A DNA stretch of 51,615 bases from an uncultured Neglectibacter sp. (GTDB taxonomy: Bacteria; Bacillota; Clostridia; Oscillospirales; Acutalibacteraceae): contig CAJFEW010000014.1 in NCBI GenBank assembly GCA_904374805.1, positions 1-51,615 of the forward strand. The letters run 5' to 3'. Under the pieces are notes generated by a model that was given only the letters and a program-made list of their open reading frames with translations, made no database searches and had not been told where the DNA came from. How positions within the stretch are numbered: the stretch's first letter is position 1; each line of letters opens with the position of its first letter. Below are positions 7,621 through 15,726 of this stretch, one piece after another. The position numbers and the translations under genes are program-made.

Positions 7621-10389
7621 TTACTGGGTGCGTATGCCCGCGTGGGCCAGGCCGTTTCCGTCCCGGGTGACCTCCACCCGGCAGGGGATGCGGTTTTTCA
7701 GTTCCGACACGTGGGAGATAATCCCCACCAGCCGGCCGCTGTTTTGGAGCATGGCCAGGGCCTTCATGGCCACATCCAGAGTTTCCCCGTCCAGAGAGCC
7801 AAAGCCCTCGTCGATAAACAGGGCGTCCAGGCGCACGGCGCCGGAGTGGGCTTGCACCACGTCGGACAGGCCGAAGGCCAGGGAGAGGGAGGCCAAAAAC
7901 TGCTCTCCCCCGGAGAGGGTTTCAATGGACCGGGGCAGCATGGAGGCGCCGTCCAGCACTTCCAAGTCCAAGCCGCCCAGGGCGTTGCCCCCTTTGGGGC
8001 CCTCCATCAGGCGCAGGGCGTAGCGTCCCCGGCTGAGGGTGGAGAAAAACCGGTTGGCGCTGACCAGCACCTGGTCCAGCATCACGCTGAGCACATACTG
8101 GAGAATAGGCATTTTCAGAGGGTTGGCTCCCCCCAGGGACTTGGAGAGCCGGGCCACCCGGGTGTAGCGGGCCTCCTGTTCCGAGAGCTCTTGGGTCAGC
8201 TGGCGCACTTGGCGGAGCGTCCCCTCCAGGGATTGCAGGCGGCTGACGGTTTTTCCCAGCTCCTCCCGGCGCTCCAGGCCCTGCTGCCGCAGGGTGGCGC
8301 AGGACTTCCGCAGGCTGGGCAGTTCTGGAGGCTGGTCCCAGGGGGTGGGGCAGGCCTCCCAAGCCTCTTGGGCTTTTTGCAGGGTTTTCTGGGCCAGGGT
8401 GTAGGCGGCGGCCGCCCGTTCCCGGCGCGCTTCCCACTGGCGGGCCTCCTGCTCCAAGGCGGCAGCTTGCCCCTGGGCCTCTTGGGACGCCTGACGCTTG
8501 CGGGCTATGGCCTGCTCCAAGGATGCCTCGTCCCAGCCGGCGCAGCTTTCCCGGGCCTCTGCCGCCCGCTGGGCCAGCTCCTGGGCTTGGCCTTTCCGAG
8601 CGGAGAGTTCCTCCCGCAGGGCGGCTTCTTCCTTGGCCTTTTGGTCCCGCTCCTGCACCAGGCCCCGCAGTTTTTCCCGGGCCAGGCCCAGCCGGGCGGC
8701 GTCCTTTTTCCGGGCGGCTGTCTCCTGGCGGAGCGCTTCCAGCTGCCGGACGGTCTCCTCCCGGGGCAGGCCCTGCAGGCAGAGGTCCTTTTGCTGCTGG
8801 ACGCTCTCGGCAGCTTGCCGGGCTTCCGTATCTCGGGCCTGGGCTTGGGCCTGGGCGGCGCCCAGCTCCTCCCGGGCCCGCTTCTCCTGCTGCCGGAGCA
8901 AGTCCAGCTGGGCGGCAGGCAAGGGCTTCTCCTGACCGGGACTCCTTGTCTCCCCGGAGGCCGGGTGGGCAGCCCACCCGGGGGCTGGATGCTCTCGGGA
9001 ACCGCACACCGGGCAGGGGGCGCCGGGGATCAGGGTGTTGGCCAGGTCCCAAGCGGCATTTTGCCGCAGCAGGGACTCCTGGGCCTCCAGCCTGTGGGTC
9101 AGGGATTCCCACAGCACTTTTTTCTCCGCCGCTTCCTGCCGGGCTTTCTGGACGTTCTGTTCCGCTGCTGTCCGCCGCTGTTCCCGCAGGGCCAGCTCCT
9201 CCCAGGCGGCGGCCTGCTTTTCCAGGGATTGCTGCCGTTCCAACAGGGCGGGCAGCTGTTCCGCAGCGGCCTGACAGCTTTCCACAAAGGCGGTGCCTCG
9301 CTCCACCCGCTGCCCCAAGGCCTTTCCAAGCTCCTCCAGCCGGGAGAGCTCCTTCTCCCCCTGAGAGACCTGAGCGCCGGCAGCAGCTGCCCTTTTCTGC
9401 AGATCTCGGGCCCGCGCCAGTTCCTCCCGCCGCTGGGCCAGCTGGGTTTCCTCTTGAGCCAGGGCCACCATGCGCTCCCGGAGTTTTTGGGCCTGCTCCC
9501 TGTTTTTGGGAGCCTGGGCGGCGGCCTGTTCCCCTTGGGTCAAAGCGGCGCGGGCCTGGGTCTGGGCCTTTTCCGCCTCCTCTTTGGTCTGTTTCCGCTG
9601 GAAATAGGTCTCCGCCTGCTTCAGCAGGGCCTCCTGACGCTCCAGGGTTTGGGCCAGCTCCTGGTTTTCCCGGCGCAGGGCGGCTTCCCGAAGGGTCAAG
9701 GCTTTTTGCCGCTCCTCCAGAGCGAGCAGGGAGTCGGCCTCCTCTTTTTGCAGCAGGGACGACCGCAAGGCCTCCCCTTGCCGCAGGGCGTCCTCCAGCT
9801 CCCGGGTCCGGCGGTGGAAGCCCTCCGTGACCCGCCGCCACAGCCCGGCGGAGAACAGGGTTTGCAGCATTTCTCCCTTGTCCTTGGAGTTGGCCCGCAG
9901 CAGTCGGAGAAAGTCCCCTTGGGGCAGGACGATCACCTGGGAAAACTGCTCGCAGGTCAAGTGGAGCAGCTCCTCCGCCCGGCGGCGGACGGCGCTCTCG
10001 CTGCCGCTTTCCAGCAGACGAAATTCCCCCTCCTCCAGGCGGAAACACTGGTGGGTTTCCCGCAGGTCCGGCTCATGGGTGCCCCGTTTCAGGTGGATGT
10101 ACTGGCTGCGGCAAAAGCGGTACGTCTCCTCCTGCAGGGCAAAGTCAAATTCCACCAGGGTGGGGGTTTCCTGGGGAGCGCTCATACAGCGCATGCTGGA
10201 AAAACTGCGCTTGCCTCCCGTGGCCCGGCAGTACAGGGCAAAGCTCATGGCGTCCAGCAGGGAAGTTTTCCCCCCGCCGGTGGGGCCTGTGATCAAAAAC
10301 AGGCCCGCCTGTTGCAGCTGGGTGAAATCCAGCTCCGTTCGTTCCAAATAGGGCCCGAAGGCCTGCAGCAGCAGCCGCAGCGGCCGCAT
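7621..10389 (-). CDS. sbcC: Exonuclease SbcCD subunit C (SMC-like ATPase)
   Basis: The SMC-like ATPase partner of SbcD, together forming the Mre11-Rad50 type nuclease that opens hairpins and processes protein-blocked DNA ends. In 922 residues it shows Walker A GPTGGGKT (35-42), a Q-loop region near PQGDF (156-160), and two long Gln/Glu/Ala-rich coiled coils. The zinc hook CPVC sits at 459-462. The C-terminal ABC half has signature LSGGEQF and Walker B DALFIDEGFGSLD. The start at 10389 follows AGGAGAGGAG. The open frame continues 24 codons upstream into a spacer hairpin, but that part lacks family similarity. It lies 214 bp downstream of sbcD, an unusually long gap for this pair. The coiled-coil coding region is GC-rich and produces long meaningless open frames on the other strand. 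Confidence 0.96.
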   Translation of the reverse strand: MRPLRLLLQAFGPYLERTELDFTQLQQAGLFLITGPTGGGKTSLLDAMSFALYCRATGGKRSFSSMRCMSAPQETPTLVEFDFALQEETYRFCRSQYIHLKRGTHEPDLRETHQCFRLEEGEFRLLESGSESAVRRRAEELLHLTCEQFSQVIVLPQGDFLRLLRANSKDKGEMLQTLFSAGLWRRVTEGFHRRTRELEDALRQGEALRSSLLQKEEADSLLALEERQKALTLREAALRRENQELAQTLERQEALLKQAETYFQRKQTKEEAEKAQTQARAALTQGEQAAAQAPKNREQAQKLRERMVALAQEETQLAQRREELARARDLQKRAAAAGAQVSQGEKELSRLEELGKALGQRVERGTAFVESCQAAAEQLPALLERQQSLEKQAAAWEELALREQRRTAAEQNVQKARQEAAEKKVLWESLTHRLEAQESLLRQNAAWDLANTLIPGAPCPVCGSREHPAPGWAAHPASGETRSPGQEKPLPAAQLDLLRQQEKRAREELGAAQAQAQARDTEARQAAESVQQQKDLCLQGLPREETVRQLEALRQETAARKKDAARLGLAREKLRGLVQERDQKAKEEAALREELSARKGQAQELAQRAAEARESCAGWDEASLEQAIARKRQASQEAQGQAAALEQEARQWEARRERAAAAYTLAQKTLQKAQEAWEACPTPWDQPPELPSLRKSCATLRQQGLERREELGKTVSRLQSLEGTLRQVRQLTQELSEQEARYTRVARLSKSLGGANPLKMPILQYVLSVMLDQVLVSANRFFSTLSRGRYALRLMEGPKGGNALGGLDLEVLDGASMLPRSIETLSGGEQFLASLSLAFGLSDVVQAHSGAVRLDALFIDEGFGSLDGETLDVAMKALAMLQNSGRLVGIISHVSELKNRIPCRVEVTRDGNGLAHAGIRTQ

Positions 10390-10460
10390 GGCGCTCACTC
10401 CTCTCCTGGATTTGTACAGCCATGAGCAAAGCTCCCATTTGCTCACGCCGCAAAACAACA

Positions 10461-10507
10461 CGCAGGATGCACTGCCACTCTTTTAGTGCATTTTTGCAAA
10501 ACCTGCG
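10461..10507 (-). repeat. Nested inverted repeat in the sbcD-sbcC spacer
   Basis: CGCAGG (10461-10466) pairs with CCTGCG (10502-10507), and inside it ATGCACT (10467-10473) pairs with AGTGCAT (10485-10491). Read in the direction of the operon, the hairpin is followed by TGTTGTTTTG, a poor T tract. It may be an RNA processing or partial termination site between the two genes. Confidence 0.4.
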
Positions 10508-10603
10508 TTTTGCCCCTTCCCACGGTTTGTGGGGGTGGGAACAACTGGCCTTTGCTCTCCGAGGGAAGCAATAGGCCATATCCTGTCTGTGGCTGGCAGG
10601 GCC

Positions 10604-11731
10604 CTAGGCTTTGTCCTGGGCCTCTTCCAACACCTCTCGGAACAGGGCCTTGTCCTCTTCGTCCGGGGTGGTTTGGCACACCTCCTGGAGAAAGCTGGAG
10701 AACACGGTGAAATCGTCCTGCCCCTGGAGCTTGGCGGCCCGCTCCCCGGCGGCGTCGGCGGCTGCCCAAGGGTTGCTCACCGAAAGAAGGCGGGGGTAAA
10801 AGGGCTGCAGCCGCTGGGCGGCCAACAACACCGGGGCCTGGTCTGTGAGGACCAGCTCCACGTAGTCCGGGCAGGGGGATTGCTCCCCCGCCGCCAGCAG
10901 GTCCGCAAACAACCCCTGGATGCGCCGCACATCGTGCAGGGGGGTGCAGGGCACAAACTGCTCCTGGAAGGATGCCCCGTTCCAGCACAGCTGCACATAG
11001 CCTTTTTGCTGCTGGGCTTCGTCCACGGAATACTTCAGGGGGGACCCGGAATAGCGGCCCTTTTCCCCGGCCTTTTGGGGACCATGCAGGTGGCCCAGGG
11101 CCGCGTAGTCAAAGGGGTCAAACAGGGAGGGGGGCACCTGGCCGCTGCCCCCTACAAACAGGGTGCTTTCCGAATCCGAAGTGTGAGATCCGGCGGCAAA
11201 GCAGTGGGACACCAGCACATGGCCGGCGTCCGGCGCGAACAGGGGTACAAGCCGCTGCAGCAGGGCCTCCAGGCAGGTCCCCTCTCCCCGCAGGCTGTCG
11301 TCCCCCAGAAATTCCCGGGCCTGGGCAGCGTCAAAGTAGGGGAGCAGGAACAGCTGCAGCTTTTCCTCCCCCTGTTCCAACATCACTGGGGCGAAGGCGT
11401 CCGCCAGCTCTGTGGCAAAGTAAACACCGCTTTGCCGCAAGGCCCCCTTGAGCAGGGCCATCCGCTGGGCCCCGTCGTGGTTGCCGGAAATAATGCACAC
11501 CTTGGTCCCCAGGGCCACCAGCCGGGACAGGGTGCTGTCGAAAAGCTTGAGGGCTTCCACCGGGGCAATCTGCCGGTCGTAGACATCCCCGGCCAGCAGG
11601 ACGCAGGCGGGCTTTTCCCGCTCCACCGCCGGCAGGAACACCTGCTCCAAAAACCACTGCTGGTCCTCTAGAAGGCTGCGGCCATAGAGCATGCGCCCCA
11701 AATGCCAGTCTGAGGTATGGAAAAGCTTCAT
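10604..11731 (-). CDS. sbcD: Exonuclease SbcCD subunit D (Mre11-like nuclease)
   Basis: The metallophosphoesterase subunit of SbcCD. The 375-residue protein starts with the metal motif HTSDWHLGR (D8, H10). It continues with the conserved LLAGDVYDR, ISGNHDGAQR and VSHC blocks and an ALGHLHGPQ motif, all standard for Mre11/SbcD, then a capping domain that contacts SbcC. The length is normal. The start at 11731 follows AGAGGAGG. It is the first gene of the operon sbcD-sbcC, possibly with the hydrolase gene at 6854, and has a promoter at 11835-11864. It is divergent from the carboxypeptidase gene. Confidence 0.96.
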   Translation of the reverse strand: MKLFHTSDWHLGRMLYGRSLLEDQQWFLEQVFLPAVEREKPACVLLAGDVYDRQIAPVEALKLFDSTLSRLVALGTKVCIISGNHDGAQRMALLKGALRQSGVYFATELADAFAPVMLEQGEEKLQLFLLPYFDAAQAREFLGDDSLRGEGTCLEALLQRLVPLFAPDAGHVLVSHCFAAGSHTSDSESTLFVGGSGQVPPSLFDPFDYAALGHLHGPQKAGEKGRYSGSPLKYSVDEAQQQKGYVQLCWNGASFQEQFVPCTPLHDVRRIQGLFADLLAAGEQSPCPDYVELVLTDQAPVLLAAQRLQPFYPRLLSVSNPWAAADAAGERAAKLQGQDDFTVFSSFLQEVCQTTPDEEDKALFREVLEEAQDKA

Positions 11732-11834
11732 GGAGGCCTCCTCTTTAAAATTTGTTAAGAATTACAGGGTTTTCTTTTTGCGAGAAATACGGTAGAATGA
11801 AACCGATCGTTATTTATGGTAAACTGCTGCGCAT

Positions 11835-11864
11835 ATTGTAGCACACTTTGCGCTGTGAAATCAA
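11835..11864 (-). promoter_or_regulatory. Promoter of sbcDC
   Basis: TTGATT (11864-11859) and TACAAT (11840-11835) are 18 bp apart, with TGC directly before the -10. The leader to sbcD is about 100 nt. I found no convincing promoter for the divergent carboxypeptidase gene in 11732-12005. Confidence 0.6.
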
Positions 11865-12005
11865 CCGCGGCGCCCCTTCCCCAGGGGGCCCGGTTTCTGT
11901 TGGCCGCGTGTGGCGCCGTGGGCCCACGCCGGCGGATCACTGGCCTGGAACCCTTGCCTCTTGAAGGCGCGGGGCCTGGGCGTGGATAGGAAAGGAACGG
12001 TTTTT

Positions 12006-13514
12006 ATGAAGAAAACTCTCTCTGTGCTGCTGGCGCTTCTCTGTGCTGTGCTCTTTTCCCTGCCCGCTTCGGCGGAAGGGTTTTCCTTTGGCTGGGACAC
12101 CGACTCAAAAAATCCGGACGGGCCCCACTGCAAGGCCTACCTGATGCTCAATCTGGATACGGATACGGTAGTCTATGCGGAGAACGCCGACGAGCCCCTC
12201 CCCATGGCCTCCCTCACAAAAATCATGAGCTATATTATCGCCTACGAGAACATCCCCGATATTGAAAACGCCCAGATCACCATTCCACAAAGCGTGGTGG
12301 ACGAGCTGGAGGGGACGGGCAGTTCCGTGGCGGAGTTCAGCGTGGGGGAGACCTTCACCGGCCTGCAGATGCTCTATTTGATGATGGTGCCCTCCGGCAA
12401 CAACGCGGCCCTGACTCTGGCCAAGTATGTGGACTCCCTCTATGCCAGCGGAGGCCTGCAGGGAGACGCCGCCTCTGCAGAATCCCAGGAGGATCCGGAA
12501 ACGGCTTCCTCTGGGGAAACCCAGGAGCAGCTGGCCCCCGCCTACGGGGAAGAGGGCTTTGACGGCAGCGACTATACAGGCCGCAGCACTTTTGTGCAGC
12601 TGATGAACGAAAAAGCCGCGGAGCTGGGCTGCACCAACACCCACTTTACCAACCCCCACGGCCTTCACAACGAAAACCACTACTCCACCGCCCGGGACAT
12701 GGTCACCATCACCGAGTATGCCATGAGCCTGCCCCACTTTACGGAGATCACCTCCACCACCGCCTACAATTATTACCCCCAGGAAAACCCAGAGGATATC
12801 CGCACCGCCAACACCACCAACCGGATGCTGACCAATATACTGTATGCGGACGGCGTCTCCTACTACTACTCTTATGCCACCGGCATTAAGACCGGCTCTC
12901 ACGACCAGGCGGGATACTGCATTGTGTCCTCCGCCACCTACGGGGGGTACACCTATGTGGTGGCCTGTTTGGGAAGCCCCTCTGTGGATGAGAGCGGCAA
13001 CTCCATCAGCCTTCACGGGGAGATGTTGGACGCTGCCACGCTGTTTCGATGGGCGTTTTTAAACCTGGGCAAAATGACCATTGCCGCCCAGGGGGATGTG
13101 CTGGCGGACGTGCCGTTGGAGTACGCTTGGCAAAAGGATACCTTGCAGCTGGTGGCAGGGGAGAATGTTTCTGTGATGCTGCCCACCAGTGTGGACAGCT
13201 CCAGCATCATTGTGAGTACGCAGGTGCCGGACAGCGTAAAAGCCCCTGTGGAAAAAGGGGAGCAGGTGGGCACCGCCACCATGAGCTACGCCGGCGAGGT
13301 GATTGCCACTGTGCCCTTGGTGGCCGCGGAGTCCGTCTCCCGCAGCGAGATGCTCTCCTTTGTGACCCAGGGGGCTTCGGTGCTGACTTCCCCTTGGTTT
13401 TTGATCATCATGGCGGTGATCGTCCTGTTGATCCTCCTGTACATTTTCCTGATTTTCCTGTACCGTAGAAAACAGAAAAAGCTGCGCCGGGTGCGCAAGT
13501 ATCGGGATATGTAA
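12006..13514 (+). CDS. D-alanyl-D-alanine carboxypeptidase (DacF/PBP5-like, S11)
   Basis: A secreted, membrane-anchored penicillin-binding protein that trims the terminal D-Ala of peptidoglycan stem peptides. The 502-residue product has a signal peptide (1-23, cut near ASA-EG) and the three active-site motifs SLTK (69-72), SGN (130-132) and KTG (295-297). A PBP5-type C-terminal domain is followed by a transmembrane helix (about 462-485) and a basic tail, RRKQKKLRRVRKYRD. That true helix differs from the amphipathic anchor of E. coli PBP5. An acidic Ser/Glu-rich insert of about 45 residues (146-190) lies between the second and third motifs. The start at 12006 follows GGAAAGGAA. The upstream open frame lacks a signal and is not used. 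Confidence 0.93.
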   Translation: MKKTLSVLLALLCAVLFSLPASAEGFSFGWDTDSKNPDGPHCKAYLMLNLDTDTVVYAENADEPLPMASLTKIMSYIIAYENIPDIENAQITIPQSVVDELEGTGSSVAEFSVGETFTGLQMLYLMMVPSGNNAALTLAKYVDSLYASGGLQGDAASAESQEDPETASSGETQEQLAPAYGEEGFDGSDYTGRSTFVQLMNEKAAELGCTNTHFTNPHGLHNENHYSTARDMVTITEYAMSLPHFTEITSTTAYNYYPQENPEDIRTANTTNRMLTNILYADGVSYYYSYATGIKTGSHDQAGYCIVSSATYGGYTYVVACLGSPSVDESGNSISLHGEMLDAATLFRWAFLNLGKMTIAAQGDVLADVPLEYAWQKDTLQLVAGENVSVMLPTSVDSSSIIVSTQVPDSVKAPVEKGEQVGTATMSYAGEVIATVPLVAAESVSRSEMLSFVTQGASVLTSPWFLIIMAVIVLLILLYIFLIFLYRRKQKKLRRVRKYRDM

Positions 13515-13545
13515 GAGAGCAGCTGCCCCCAGGGGGCAGAAAGAG

Positions 13546-13576
13546 AAGGTCTGCTGCCTGTGGCAGCAGACCTTTT
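13546..13576 (+). terminator. Terminator between convergent carboxypeptidase gene and recG
   Basis: A perfect 13-bp stem (13546-13558 with 13562-13574) with a 3-nt loop and T run. A second perfect hairpin, CTGCCCCC with GGGGGCAG (13523-13539), lies just upstream. The stem could work in both directions. Confidence 0.85.
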
Positions 13577-13602
13577 GTCTTTGTAAAATTGCCGGAAACC
13601 GG

Positions 13603-15642
13603 TTACAGCACCACGCCCTCGCCGCCGGTTTTGGCAAAGAGCCGGCGCACCTCTCCCCGCAAGCCCCGGTAGGCCGGCTGCTCCAAGGCGTTTTGGCGGG
13701 TCAGCTCTTTGGCGCAGGCCTGGGCCTGGCGGAGCACCTCCATGTCGGTGGTCATATCGGCAATTTTCAGCTGGGGCAGGCCGTGTTGGCGGCTTCCGAA
13801 GAAATCTCCGGGGCCTCGAAGCTTTAAGTCCGCCTCGGCGATTTGAAAGCCGTCGGAGGTGTCCCGGAACAGCTTCAGGCGCTTGAGGGTCTCCTGGTTT
13901 TGGGCGTCGGTGATCAAAATGCAGGTGGACTGGTACTGCCCCCGGCCAATGCGCCCTCGCAGCTGGTGCAGCTGGGAGAGGCCGTACCGCTCGGCGTTTT
14001 CAATGACCATGATCACCGCGTTGGGCACGTCCACCCCCACCTCCACCACGGTGGTGGAGAGCAGCAGCTGGGTCTCCCCCCGGGAGAAGGACTCCATAAC
14101 CCGGTCCTTTTCCCGGGGTTTCATTTTTCCGTGGAGCACCCCCACGGTTGCCTGGGGGAACGCCTGTTTCACCAGTTCCGCATAGTGGGTGACGCTTTGC
14201 AGCCCGCTGTCGTCCTCTTCGATTAAGGGACAGATGATGTACCCCTGCCGGCCCTGGTCCAGGTGTTTCTGCACATAGCCAAAGGCCCGCTGCCGTTTTC
14301 CCGAGTCGACCAGGTAGGTCTCGATGGTTTGCCGGCCCGGGGGAAGCTCGTCCAGCACGGAGACGTCCAGGTCCCCGTAGACCATCAGAGCCAGCGTGCG
14401 GGGGATGGGGGTGGCGCTCATGACCAGCAGGTGGGGAGAGGCTCCCTTTTGCGCCAGGGCGGACCGCTGCCCCACTCCGAACCGGTGCTGTTCGTCGGTA
14501 ATCACCAGGCCCAGATTGTGAAAGGCCACCTGGTCGGAGAGCAGGGCATGGGTGCCGATGACCAGCTGGATGCGGCCGTCTGCCAAAGCGCTGTAGATCT
14601 TTTTCTTTTCCCCAGGTTTTACAGAGCCGGTCAGCAGGGCGCAGGCAATGTGGGCCGGTTCCAGCAGGGCGTTCAGGGAGTGGTAGTGCTGGGTGGCCAA
14701 AATTTCCGTGGGGGCCATCAGGGCGGCCTGCATGCCGTTTTGAATCACAGACCAGCACAGGGCCGCCGCCACGGCGGTTTTGCCGCTGCCCACATCCCCT
14801 TGGACCAGTCGGTTCATGGGAGAATCCCCGGCCATATCGTGGACCGCTTCCTGGATGGCCCGATGCTGGGCTCCCGTCAGGGAGAAGGGGAGCAGCTGGG
14901 CAAACCCCTGGGGAAACTCCTCTTGGATCGGGTGCAGGTTTTTCTGTTTTCGTCCGCTTTTAATGCGCAGCAGCCCCAGCTGCAGCACCAGGAATTCCTC
15001 AAAGGTCAGGCGGAAGCGGGCAGTGGCGATTTCCTCCTGGGTTTTGGGAAAGTGAATGGTCTCTAAGGCGTAGCGGAGGGTACACAGATGATACTGTTCC
15101 CGCAGCTTGTCCGGCAGAGGGTCGTTCAGCTGCTCTGGCAGCAGCTGAAGGGCGTTTTGCACCGCCGCCCCGATCTGCCGGGAGGAGAGCCCGGCCGTGG
15201 CCGGATAGATGGGCTGAATGGCCAGCTCTTTTGCCTGGGGGACAAACTCCGGGGAGAGCATTTCCCGCCGGAGAAAGGTGCCGGTCACCTTGCCCCGGAA
15301 CAGGTAAGTCTCCCCCTCCCGCAGCAGGGTGGGAATGTAGCGGTTGTTGAAAAAAGTCAGGACCAGGTCGCTCTCCCCGTCGGTGACGCGGGTTTTGTAC
15401 AGGAGCTTTCCCCCGCGGATCCGCTGTTCCGAAGGCCGCTGGAGAACGGTGCCCTGCACCACAGCCACCTCGCCTAACACGGTCTCCCGCACCGGGGTGT
15501 GTACGCTCCAGTCCTCATAGGCCCGGGGGTATAGGCGCAGCAAGTCCCCCACCGTGGGGGCGCCCAGCTTTTGGAAGAGCTTGGCCCGTTTTTCCCCCAC
15601 GCCCTTGAGGAATTGGATGTCTTTTTCAAACAGGGACGGCAT
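13603..15642 (-). CDS. recG: ATP-dependent DNA helicase RecG
   Basis: A branch-migrating helicase that remodels stalled forks and Holliday junctions. The 679-residue protein has the N-terminal wedge/OB domain, Walker A GDVGSGKT (282-289), motif II DEQH (383-386), and motif VI inside QLHQLRGRIGRGQ. The C-terminal end LKLRGPGDFFGSRQ is typical of RecG. The length is standard. The start at 15642 follows AGGAGG. It lies 84 bp downstream of fakA on the same strand, the same neighbourhood as yloV and recG in Bacillus, but without the serine dehydratase genes found between them there. Confidence 0.97.
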   Translation of the reverse strand: MPSLFEKDIQFLKGVGEKRAKLFQKLGAPTVGDLLRLYPRAYEDWSVHTPVRETVLGEVAVVQGTVLQRPSEQRIRGGKLLYKTRVTDGESDLVLTFFNNRYIPTLLREGETYLFRGKVTGTFLRREMLSPEFVPQAKELAIQPIYPATAGLSSRQIGAAVQNALQLLPEQLNDPLPDKLREQYHLCTLRYALETIHFPKTQEEIATARFRLTFEEFLVLQLGLLRIKSGRKQKNLHPIQEEFPQGFAQLLPFSLTGAQHRAIQEAVHDMAGDSPMNRLVQGDVGSGKTAVAAALCWSVIQNGMQAALMAPTEILATQHYHSLNALLEPAHIACALLTGSVKPGEKKKIYSALADGRIQLVIGTHALLSDQVAFHNLGLVITDEQHRFGVGQRSALAQKGASPHLLVMSATPIPRTLALMVYGDLDVSVLDELPPGRQTIETYLVDSGKRQRAFGYVQKHLDQGRQGYIICPLIEEDDSGLQSVTHYAELVKQAFPQATVGVLHGKMKPREKDRVMESFSRGETQLLLSTTVVEVGVDVPNAVIMVIENAERYGLSQLHQLRGRIGRGQYQSTCILITDAQNQETLKRLKLFRDTSDGFQIAEADLKLRGPGDFFGSRQHGLPQLKIADMTTDMEVLRQAQACAKELTRQNALEQPAYRGLRGEVRRLFAKTGGEGVVL

Positions 15643-15686
15643 GGCAAACCTCCTGGATGGAACGGCGGTTCCGGCTGGGAATAGGA

Positions 15687-15706
15687 AAGGGGCCCTGGGG
15701 CCCCTT
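15687..15706 (-). other. GC-rich hairpin between fakA and recG
   Basis: AAGGGGCC (15687-15694) pairs with GGCCCCTT (15699-15706) around CTGG. Only a short T stretch follows on the minus strand, so it is at best a partial terminator within the fakA-recG unit. Confidence 0.4.
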
Positions 15707-15726
15707 CGCAGTTTCTGTCTGTGTGC

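Noticed and set aside
7564-10425. A 953-codon plus-strand open frame opposite sbcC
   Set aside because: It is antisense to a complete SbcC with all motifs; its Gly/Leu/Pro-rich translation is a shadow of the GC-rich coiled-coil code.
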